Of a stretch of DNA of 7,383 bases, positions 1 to 5,150 are shown piece by piece (position 1 is the stretch's first letter; every line of letters starts with the position of its first letter). The notes below the pieces were generated by a model. That model ran no database searches and had not been told where the DNA came from. It was given only the letters and a program-made list of their open reading frames with translations. Source of the stretch: Neptuniibacter sp. (lineage in GTDB: Bacteria > Pseudomonadota > Gammaproteobacteria > Pseudomonadales > Balneatricaceae); the NCBI GenBank assembly GCA_030149405.1, contig JASBRM010000065.1:1-7383 (forward strand), written 5' to 3'. Both the position numbers and the translations under genes were made by a program.

Positions 1-2
1 AT

Positions 3-521
3 CGTAATGGCTTGCTGGGAACATCACTTGCTGTATTGGCTGCATTGATCGCGTTTATATTTGTGCCTGCCTTCACTGTCAGTGAATCTGTTCAGGACAG
101 CCTGCGTCTGGATCTGATCTGGAATGATGGTTTGTACAAACAGATTACGGGCTTCACCCTACTGGGGCTGACTGTGCTGGGCATGCTCATGTCTTTGAAA
201 AAGCGCAGTAAAGTTCTGCGTATCGGTTCCTTCTCTTTCTGGCGAATTCTTCATACTGCACTGGCTTCAATCTGTTTGATTGTGCTGTTGGTGCACACTG
301 GCTTCAATGCCGGTCAGTCCTTGAATCAGTGGTTATTGTTCAACTTCCTGTTGCTGGCGTTTCTGGGTGTGTTGGTCAGCATTGCTATTGGCATGCAATA
401 CAAACTGTCGCCATCTGTTGGCCGTCAGGTCAGAAATATTGGTTTCTGGGGGCATCTGCTCCTTAGTTGGCCGCTGCCGGCACTTCTCAGTTTCCACATT
501 CTCAGCGTTTATTACTTCTAA
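3..521 (+). CDS. Di-heme b-type membrane cytochrome, C-terminal part (5' partial)
   Basis: The reading frame is open from the left edge (Arg-Asn-Gly precede the first possible TTG), so the true start lies upstream; about 172 residues are visible. They form about five hydrophobic segments. Two of these, one starting near ILHTALAS and the last one near the C-terminus, each hold two His 14 residues apart (HTALASICLIVLLVH and HLLLSWPLPALLSFH). Paired His on two helices is the usual way b-type cytochromes, including ferric-reductase-like domains, bind two stacked hemes across a membrane. The protein ends soon after the last helix, at FHILSVYYF. I infer an inner-membrane subunit that passes electrons between the quinone pool or a cytoplasmic donor and the multiheme cytochrome encoded 12 bases downstream. 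The missing N-terminus may add other cofactor domains. The exact family is not certain. Confidence 0.75.
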   Translation, partial: RNGLLGTSLAVLAALIAFIFVPAFTVSESVQDSLRLDLIWNDGLYKQITGFTLLGLTVLGMLMSLKKRSKVLRIGSFSFWRILHTALASICLIVLLVHTGFNAGQSLNQWLLFNFLLLAFLGVLVSIAIGMQYKLSPSVGRQVRNIGFWGHLLLSWPLPALLSFHILSVYYF

Positions 522-533
522 GGGCCGTCAGAT

Positions 534-1844
534 ATGAGTCGTAAAGTTGTTATCTGGTTAGTTTGGTTGGCTCTCTGCTTCGGGCTTGCGGGCATGCTGG
601 GTTATGAAATGTTTGTTCAGGAACAAAAACCAAATTTTGTTATTGGTGATGCTACCCATGGCCACCATCAGATCGAACTGAGTTGTGATACTTGTCACAC
701 CTCTCCATTTGGTGGTGAAGAGGTTATTCATGATGCTTGTCTGGGTTGTCATCAGGAAGAGCTTAAATCAGCTCACGATTCTCACCCGATCAAGAAATTT
801 ACAGACCCTCGTAATGCTGATCGTTTGGAAAAAATTAATGCCGTCAGCTGTGTGACCTGCCACGGTGAACATAAGCAGGATCGTACCTTTGCGATGGGCG
901 TAACGTTGCCTGATGACTTTTGTTACGAGTGTCATGCAGATATCGCTGAAAACCGTCCAAGCCATGAAGGGATGGGGTTTGAGACTTGTGCTTCAGCAGG
1001 CTGTCATAACTACCACGATAACCGAGCGCTTTATGAAGATTTCCTCCTGGCTAACAGCGAAGGCGATAAGGTGAAGGCAGTAGCAATGGTGCTGGAACGC
1101 ACAGGTACTGATGCTCTTGAGCGTAAGGAAGCGTTAACCATCAATGATGCGGATGCCAAAAGTGCCTCACCTGAGCACCTTAAGGAGTGGGCGGCGAGCA
1201 TTCATGCTGACGCCGGTGTTAATTGCACCAGCTGTCATGAGCCGCAGGGTCAGCCATGGCAGGACGATCCCGGTCTGGCGGCATGTAATAGCTGTCACGA
1301 AAACGAAGAGAAAGGTTTCCTACTGGGTAAACACGGCATGAAGCTGGCTGAAGGCCTGGGCAAGATGTCTCCAGCGACAGGACGTCAGATTTTCCACGAT
1401 GATGCCGATCTGACTGGTCTGGACTGCTCAAGCTGTCACGATGCCCATAACCCTGCGCCACAAATTGCAGCGGTAGAAGCCTGCACAAGCTGCCATAACG
1501 ACATTCACACTCAGAATTACGCGACTTCACCACACGCAGATCTGTGGAAGAAAGAACAGAGTGGCGAGCTGCCAGAAGGCAGTGGTGTGAGCTGTGCTAC
1601 CTGTCATATGCCGCGTGAAGTACATAAAGAGTTTGGTGAAGAAGTTGTGCGTGTTCAGCACAACCAGAGCATGAATTTAAGACCCAACGAGAAAATGATT
1701 CGAACTGTCTGCATGAGTTGTCACTCTCTGGCGTTCAGTCTGGATGCGTTGGCTGATCCTGCACTTATAGAAAGTAATTTCAACGGGCTCCCTGCTCAAC
1801 ACATCCCATCGATAGAGATGGTGCTGAAGCGGGACGCCAGATAG
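534..1844 (+). CDS. Undecaheme c-type cytochrome, membrane-anchored, periplasmic
   Basis: A 436-residue protein with an N-terminal hydrophobic stretch (about residues 5-23) acting as signal peptide or uncleaved anchor. Ten CxxCH heme-attachment motifs begin at C51, C69, C106, C130, C231, C251, C298, C317, C354 and C393. An eleventh site, C152-x4-C157-H158, has the longer spacing known from tetraheme cytochromes c3. The hemes fall into an N-terminal group of five and a C-terminal group of six, separated by a heme-free stretch (residues 159-230). The C-terminal part (SCATCHMP, then VCMSCH followed by a conserved-looking FSLDALADP) recalls the hydroxylamine oxidoreductase/octaheme family, but I cannot assign a substrate. 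It could be an electron conduit or an N- or S-oxyanion-active enzyme. The ATG sits 12 bases after the upstream stop with a modest AAGGG ribosome site, so the two genes are probably co-transcribed and act together. Confidence 0.85.
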   Translation: MSRKVVIWLVWLALCFGLAGMLGYEMFVQEQKPNFVIGDATHGHHQIELSCDTCHTSPFGGEEVIHDACLGCHQEELKSAHDSHPIKKFTDPRNADRLEKINAVSCVTCHGEHKQDRTFAMGVTLPDDFCYECHADIAENRPSHEGMGFETCASAGCHNYHDNRALYEDFLLANSEGDKVKAVAMVLERTGTDALERKEALTINDADAKSASPEHLKEWAASIHADAGVNCTSCHEPQGQPWQDDPGLAACNSCHENEEKGFLLGKHGMKLAEGLGKMSPATGRQIFHDDADLTGLDCSSCHDAHNPAPQIAAVEACTSCHNDIHTQNYATSPHADLWKKEQSGELPEGSGVSCATCHMPREVHKEFGEEVVRVQHNQSMNLRPNEKMIRTVCMSCHSLAFSLDALADPALIESNFNGLPAQHIPSIEMVLKRDAR

Positions 1845-1891
1845 ATCTTAAAATTTTTACTTATGAGTAATTGGGGAACGGAGAAAACACT

Positions 1892-2473
1892 ATGCTGAAA
1901 AAAGTAACTCTAGCAGCTGCAATTGCAGCAACGGCTGTCGCCATCACTGGTTGTCAGGAAGAAGCAAAAACTGTTGGTATTGATCCAAGTAAACACACAG
2001 ATGCGCTGTTTGCTGTTATGAATGCTGACCGTACTAACTACACAAAACTGATCGTTGGTCGTCTGGGTCCTAAAGGTGCTGATGCGGTTCTGCCAGTTGA
2101 ACACTGGAAAGACGTATCAAACGGTGTACCACTGCCTGCTCAGATGTTCCGTGCTGGTTATGAAGCAGTTTCAGAAGTAACTGACGATTTCACGTACTCA
2201 CTGCAGTCAATCTGGCCAATCAACTCTCAAAACGCGCCACGTACTCCAATGGAGAAAGAAGGCCTGGAATACGTTGCTAAGAACCTGGGTAAAAACTTCT
2301 ACGGAACAGAAACACTGGGCGGTAAAGATTACTTTACAGCGGTATACGCTGACGTAGCTTCTGTTAAAGCCTGTGTAAGCTGCCACAACGGCCACAAAGA
2401 CAGCCCTAAAACCGACTTCAAAATGGGTGATGTTATGGGTGGTGTAGTTATTCGTGTACCTCTAGGAGGCTAA
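1892..2473 (+). CDS. DUF3365 (Tll0287-like) mono-heme c-type lipoprotein
   Basis: 193 residues. ATG 1892 is chosen over the in-frame TTG at 1871 because GGAG lies 8 bases before it and the protein then begins with a proper signal peptide (MLKKVTLAAA) ending in the lipobox AITG-C21. One heme site, C161-x2-C164-H165, is followed by GHKDSPKTDFKMGDVMGG, the C-terminal signature I associate with DUF3365. This PAS-like fold carries a covalent heme in cyanobacterial Tll0287 and in some periplasmic sensor proteins. Gln follows the lipid-modified Cys, so by the E. coli rule it would be sorted to the outer membrane. Here it is a stand-alone domain without a kinase or chemotaxis module, so a role as electron carrier or small-ligand (NO, O2) binder is more likely than direct signalling. 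A 47-base gap, with no terminator visible, separates it from the 11-heme cytochrome gene. Confidence 0.85.
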   Translation: MLKKVTLAAAIAATAVAITGCQEEAKTVGIDPSKHTDALFAVMNADRTNYTKLIVGRLGPKGADAVLPVEHWKDVSNGVPLPAQMFRAGYEAVSEVTDDFTYSLQSIWPINSQNAPRTPMEKEGLEYVAKNLGKNFYGTETLGGKDYFTAVYADVASVKACVSCHNGHKDSPKTDFKMGDVMGGVVIRVPLGG

Positions 2474-2479
2474 TCATAC

Positions 2480-2830
2480 ATGTTTAACGGTGCTCTGATG
2501 TCGCTGCTCACCCTGATACTGGTTTCGTTTCTGGTAACTGGGTGTAATTCAGACGACGCAACAACCAGTTCGCTGTCTCCTGAATTGGAGAAGGGCAAAC
2601 AGATTGTTGAGGGCCGATGCTTTGCGTGTCATGCGCAAAGCATCAATGGTGCTCCAATCGTTGGTAACAAAAAGATGTGGCAGAAACGTGCGACTCAGGG
2701 CAAAGCTGTACTAGTCGAACATGCCATTAACGGATTTGGGCTAATGCCTGCTAAAGGCGGCTTTACTGATTTATCCGATGAGGAAATCGGCTTTGCCGTA
2801 GGCTACATGCTCTCTCAAGTAGAACAGTGA
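2480..2830 (+). CDS. Cytochrome c5-like lipoprotein (class I c-type cytochrome)
   Basis: 116 residues. A lipoprotein signal ends at VTG-C22, leaving a short flexible linker (NSDDATTSS) before a compact cytochrome domain. The heme site is C47-FA-C50-H51. The sixth iron ligand is probably Met89 in GLMPAKGG, and the domain ends with LSDEEIGFAVGYML. This order (CxxCH, NGAPIVGNKKMW, HAINGFGLMPAKGG, LSDEE) is that of cytochrome c5/c555-type proteins. A strong AGGAGG (2464-2469) overlaps the end of the previous gene, which points to coupled translation. It likely carries single electrons between the membrane or multiheme cytochromes and a terminal acceptor, tethered to a membrane by lipid. Asn at the position after Cys22 permits outer-membrane sorting. 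Confidence 0.9.
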   Translation: MFNGALMSLLTLILVSFLVTGCNSDDATTSSLSPELEKGKQIVEGRCFACHAQSINGAPIVGNKKMWQKRATQGKAVLVEHAINGFGLMPAKGGFTDLSDEEIGFAVGYMLSQVEQ

Positions 2831-2840
2831 GGAACAAATT

Positions 2841-3653
2841 ATGGGTTGTTTTTTTAGTAAGTTGAAAGGACTGTTTGGTGGTGGAGCAAAATGTAAAGCC
2901 TCCCTGTATGAGCGACTAGGCGGTGAAGCAGCAGTGGATGCTGCTGTAGATATTTTTTATCGCAAAGTGCTGGCTGATGACCGAATCAGCCATTACTTCG
3001 ACGACGTAGATATGGATGGACAGGCAGCTAAACAGAAAGCCTTTCTAACCATGGTTTTCGGTGGACCGAATAATTACACCGGAGAAGATATGCGTGAAGG
3101 CCATAAACATCTGAAAGGCCTGAACGACACACATTTTGATGCAGTAGTAGAGAATTTAGCAGCAACACTCACCGAACTGGGTGTTGGTGGTGACGATATT
3201 GGTGAAATCGCAGGTATCGCAGAAAGCGTACGTGATGATGTATTGAATCGCCCTAAAGATGGCGAAACGCCAGAAGTAGAAGAAGAGGAGAAAGAAATGA
3301 GTTTGTATGAACGTATTGGCGGTGAAGCCGCTGTGGATGCAGCAGTAGATATTTTCTACCGTAAAGTTCTGGCAGATGACCGTATCAGCCACTACTTCGA
3401 TGATGTAGACATGGAAGGTCAGGCAGCTAAGCAGAAAGCATTCCTTACCATGGTTTTCGGTGGTCCGCACAGCTATACCGGCATGGACATGCGTGAAGGT
3501 CATAAACACCTGAAAGGCCTGAACGACACTCACTTTGATGCCGTACTGGAAAATCTGGCTGCGACTTTGACAGAACTGGGTGTTCCAGAGTCTGACATCG
3601 CTGAGATTGCAGGTATCGGTAACAGCGTACGCGACGACGTACTGAACCGCTAA
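2841..3653 (+). CDS. Tandem two-domain group 1 truncated hemoglobin
   Basis: 270 residues: an N-terminal tail (1-20), globin domain 1 (21-137), an acidic linker (138-153) and globin domain 2 (154-270). Each domain matches cyanobacterial GlbN closely: SLYERLGGEAAVD start, B10 Tyr (Y40, Y173), E7 Gln (Q61, Q194), AFLTMVFGG, and proximal F8 His in MREGHKHL (H88, H221), ending RDDVLNR. By my alignment E10 is Lys (K64, K197) where GlbN has His46. The GlbN His117 that bonds covalently to heme is absent. The domains differ at 12 of 117 positions. Single-domain group 1 globins are about 115-130 residues, so this is a true doubling. ATG 2841 follows TGAGGAA, in which the upstream stop overlaps the ribosome site. 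Expected role: NO dioxygenation or O2/NO binding in the cytoplasm, with the adjacent reductase supplying electrons. The tail MGCFFSKLKGLF is basic and amphipathic and might associate with membrane. Confidence 0.93.
   Translation: MGCFFSKLKGLFGGGAKCKASLYERLGGEAAVDAAVDIFYRKVLADDRISHYFDDVDMDGQAAKQKAFLTMVFGGPNNYTGEDMREGHKHLKGLNDTHFDAVVENLAATLTELGVGGDDIGEIAGIAESVRDDVLNRPKDGETPEVEEEEKEMSLYERIGGEAAVDAAVDIFYRKVLADDRISHYFDDVDMEGQAAKQKAFLTMVFGGPHSYTGMDMREGHKHLKGLNDTHFDAVLENLAATLTELGVPESDIAEIAGIGNSVRDDVLNR
2901..3650 (+). repeat. Two intragenic direct repeats encoding the globin domains
   Basis: Units 2901-3251 and 3300-3650 (351 bp each) encode 117-residue domains with 105 identical residues. At DNA level they differ much more: in residues 37-57 against 170-190, about 10 of 21 codons carry silent changes while the protein is unchanged. 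The duplication is therefore not recent, and both copies have been held by selection. Confidence 0.9.
3285..3290 (+). promoter_or_regulatory. Internal ribosome binding site before an in-frame ATG (domain 2)
   Basis: GAGGAG at 3285-3290 lies 6 bases before ATG 3297, which is in frame with the globin gene (Met153) and is followed directly by domain 2. The spacing and strength equal those of an ordinary gene start. The Glu-rich linker (EEEEKE) is simply what this ribosome site encodes. It may be a relic of two separate tandem genes whose intergenic stop was lost, or it may still drive synthesis of a 118-residue single-domain globin. Confidence 0.6.
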
Positions 3654-3665
3654 GAGGTAAGGCAT

Positions 3666-4634
3666 ATGGTAAGCGTCAGATTTGAAGAGGCGGATGTAGC
3701 GGTAACGGAAGGGACTACCCTGTTGGAAGCCTTACTGGATGCTGGTCACGACATTCCCAATTCATGCCGTGCTGGCGCTTGTCAGAGCTGCATGTTGCAG
3801 GCGACTGAAGGTACCCCGCCTGCTGAAGCCCAGAAGGGTTTAAAAGAAACACAGAAGCAGCAAGGTTATTTCTTGGCCTGCCGTTGTGAACCTGAAACTG
3901 CTATTACTGTCCAGCGCGGTGCTGCCGCTCAGACAGTTTCAGCGGTCTTGGTAAGTAAGCGGTTACTCACTCCAAGTGTTCTGCAATTAAGGTTTAATGC
4001 TGATCTCGAATATCTTCCAGGGCAGTATGTAAACCTGTTGCGACATGATGGCCTATGTCGTTCCTACTCCATTGCCAGTGTACCGGGAGTGGATGACTAC
4101 GTAGAACTTCAGCTGCGTATCTTCCCCGATGGGCAGTTTAGCCAATGGGCGTTGAATGACTTTATAGAAGGTGAGTCAATCGAGATGCAAGGGCCTTTCG
4201 GAGACTGTTTTTATACTGAATCTGATCTTAGCCAGCCTATGTTAATGGCTGGGACAGGAACTGGCCTGGCGCCACTTTATGGAATAGTCAGAGATGCGCT
4301 TAAGCGTGGTCATTCGGGTGATATTGAACTCTTTGCCGGAGCAAAAAATGCTGAGGGGCTGTATCTGGTAGATGAGTTGAAGGCATTAGCCGAAACTTAT
4401 CCTAATCTGACCTATACCCCAGTAACCCTTGAGCAGGGTGACCTGCCGTTGGGCTGTGAAGTGGGCGATTTAAATACAGTTGTTAAAGGAAAGGTAGCAG
4501 ATACCAAGGGTTACAGGGCTTACTTCTGTGGTTCTGAGGAGCGAGTGAAGAAATTGCGTAAGCAAACCTTCCTTGCAGGTGCAAATATGCAGGATATTTT
4601 CTGCGATCTGTTTACTCCCTCGAGTCAGGTATAG
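3666..4634 (+). CDS. 2Fe-2S ferredoxin / FAD / NAD(P)H oxidoreductase
   Basis: 322 residues in three modules. Residues 1-87 are a plant-type ferredoxin domain with cluster ligands C34, C39, C42 and probably C72 (PNSCRAGACQSC, then FLAC). Residues 90-185 are the flavin domain with RSYS at 132-135 for FAD and the GPFGDCF end. Residues 190-316 are the nucleotide domain with GTGTGLAP (196-203) and the FCGS segment at 287-290. This order is that of phenol/benzoate/methane-oxygenase reductases and other class IB reductases, and the length is typical. It takes a hydride from NAD(P)H and delivers single electrons through the cluster. There is no oxygenase nearby. The gene starts 12 bases after the globin stop (GAGG at 3654-3657), so the likely partner is the globin. 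It is the last gene before the terminator. Confidence 0.93.
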   Translation: MVSVRFEEADVAVTEGTTLLEALLDAGHDIPNSCRAGACQSCMLQATEGTPPAEAQKGLKETQKQQGYFLACRCEPETAITVQRGAAAQTVSAVLVSKRLLTPSVLQLRFNADLEYLPGQYVNLLRHDGLCRSYSIASVPGVDDYVELQLRIFPDGQFSQWALNDFIEGESIEMQGPFGDCFYTESDLSQPMLMAGTGTGLAPLYGIVRDALKRGHSGDIELFAGAKNAEGLYLVDELKALAETYPNLTYTPVTLEQGDLPLGCEVGDLNTVVKGKVADTKGYRAYFCGSEERVKKLRKQTFLAGANMQDIFCDLFTPSSQV

Positions 4635-4651
4635 CTACCCCGACTCAACAC

Positions 4652-4677
4652 AAAGCCGGCATAAGCCGGCTTTTTTT
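4652..4677 (+). terminator. Intrinsic terminator of the redox operon
   Basis: AAAGCCGGC (4652-4660), loop ATAA, GCCGGCTTT (4665-4673), then TTTT: a perfect 9-bp stem with tetraloop and T-run, 17 bases after the reductase stop. Confidence 0.95.
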
Positions 4678-4693
4678 ATGCTTAGGGCACTTG

Positions 4694-4711
4694 TTGGTCA
4701 ACAGTGACCAA
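4694..4711. promoter_or_regulatory. 18-bp perfect-arm palindrome, possible operator
   Basis: TTGGTCA-acag-TGACCAA has 7-bp perfect arms. It lies 16 bases after the terminator and 6 bases before the IS5-type element. There is no following T-run, so it is not a second terminator. It has the shape of a dimeric repressor or activator site, but I cannot name the protein; it does not match FNR/Anr (TTGAT-N4-ATCAA). Confidence 0.35.
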
Positions 4712-4717
4712 TGTTAA

Positions 4718-4738
4718 GGAAGGTGCGAATAAGTCTAT
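4718..4738 (+). repeat. Left terminal inverted repeat of the IS5-type MITE
   Basis: 21 bp, the exact reverse complement of 4960-4980. It begins GGAAGGTGCG directly after TTAA. Confidence 0.9.
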
Positions 4739-4959
4739 GGTTTCTCAGGCTCTCAGCCAATTGACTAATCAAGGCGAGCTTTTGCAGGCCTAACGGGTTA
4801 AGTCAAGAAAGCGCAACACCGAGTAGTCAGTTGGCTGAGGGCCCCGGAGGGCGAGGTCTTAAGCACACATCTGCTGTGTTAGGTTTCTTGTTAAGGGCTA
4901 CGGCCATTATCTGCGAAACCTGCCTTGCATCTGCACACTTAAGATCTCGCTGAGCTGCT

Positions 4960-4980
4960 ATAGACTTATTCGCACCTTCC
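4960..4980 (-). repeat. Right terminal inverted repeat of the IS5-type MITE
   Basis: 21 bp, the exact reverse complement of 4718-4738. It ends CGCACCTTCC before TTGA. Confidence 0.9.
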
Positions 4981-5006
4981 TTGAGTGCTTGTCATAATTG
5001 GGGAAT

Positions 5007-5022
5007 CGGCATGGTTCCTGCT
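5007..5022 (+). promoter_or_regulatory. Candidate sigma54 promoter (-24/-12)
   Basis: CGGCATGGTTCCTGCT has GG and GC separated by exactly 10 bases, and it agrees with TGGCACG-N4-TTGCW at GGCA, G and TGCT. Transcription would begin near 5033, giving a leader of about 120 bases before the phosphatase gene. Moderate support only: -24 T and -12 first T are not conserved. Confidence 0.45.
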
Positions 5023-5080
5023 CTGTTTACTACTAGATACGCATGCGAGCCCTGAAATTGGGAGATGGCAAGGCTGATTT

Positions 5081-5097
5081 TGCGCTATATTGGTGCA
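5081..5097. promoter_or_regulatory. Candidate NtrC (GlnG) binding site
   Basis: TGCGCTATATTGGTGCA differs at one base from TGCACTATATTGGTGCA, the strong NtrC site I recall upstream of enterobacterial glnA, and fits TGCACY-N5-GGTGCA. It lies 54 bases before the phosphatase start and downstream of the sigma54-like promoter, an unusual place for an enhancer. A further half-site, TGCACCAAAA, overlaps the start codon (5152-5161). Confidence 0.6.
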
Positions 5098-5150
5098 ATA
5101 AGTGAGTTTTTTGTCTGGTTTGCATTGAAATGGTCAGAAATAGGATGGAT

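Larger units (their letters stand above)
4718..4980. mobile_element. 263-bp non-autonomous IS5-type element (MITE)
   Basis: The ends are perfect 21-bp inverted repeats (4718-4738 and 4960-4980) beginning GGAAGGTGCGAATAAG, the terminal sequence I know from IS5. The symmetry continues with CTCAG/CTGAG at equal offsets inside (4744-4748, 4950-4954). No transposase or other ORF is inside. Flanks are TTAA (left) and TTGA (right): an imperfect 4-bp duplication fitting the YTAR preference of IS5, with one later change. The interior can fold into two lobes, 4752-4767 with 4824-4839 (16 bp, one T:G) and 4852-4863 with 4938-4949 (12 bp, one G:T), separated by a small GCCC-CGGA-GGGC hairpin (4841-4852). 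It was probably mobilised in trans by an IS5-family transposase. Confidence 0.85.
4981..5150 (+). other. Leader/promoter region of the compatible-solute operon
   Basis: 170 bases without a gene between the mobile element and the phosphatase. Apart from the sigma54-like and NtrC-like sites, an 8-bp CGCATGCG palindrome (5040-5047) is visible. I see no convincing sigma70 -35/-10 pair, riboswitch or terminator. Confidence 0.5.

Noticed and set aside
1219..1533. 104-codon minus-strand frame inside the multiheme cytochrome gene
   Set aside because: Shadow of the heme-motif-rich coding strand; no ribosome site or domain.
1845..1891. AAAATTTTT-containing gap as a terminator or promoter between the 11-heme and DUF3365 genes
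   Set aside because: No GC stem precedes the T-run and no clear -35/-10 pair fits in 47 bases.
3156..3665. 169-codon open frame on the minus strand opposite the globin gene
   Set aside because: It is the antisense shadow of the two globin repeats; the protein is Cys/Phe/Val-rich with no domain, and the plus-strand globin is unambiguous.
4694..4711. FNR/Anr or NorR site reading of the palindrome
   Set aside because: Arms are TTGGTCA rather than TTGAT, and the GT-N7-AC spacing of NorR is not met.
4718..4980. Degenerate IS carrying a transposase pseudogene
   Set aside because: The interior has no frame of useful length on either strand and no recognisable transposase fragments; it is a non-coding MITE.
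5066..5085. TGGCA...TTGCG as a sigma54 promoter overlapping the NtrC site
   Set aside because: The GG-to-GC gap is 13 bases, not 10; the alternative GG at 5072 with 10-base spacing lacks the TTGC element.
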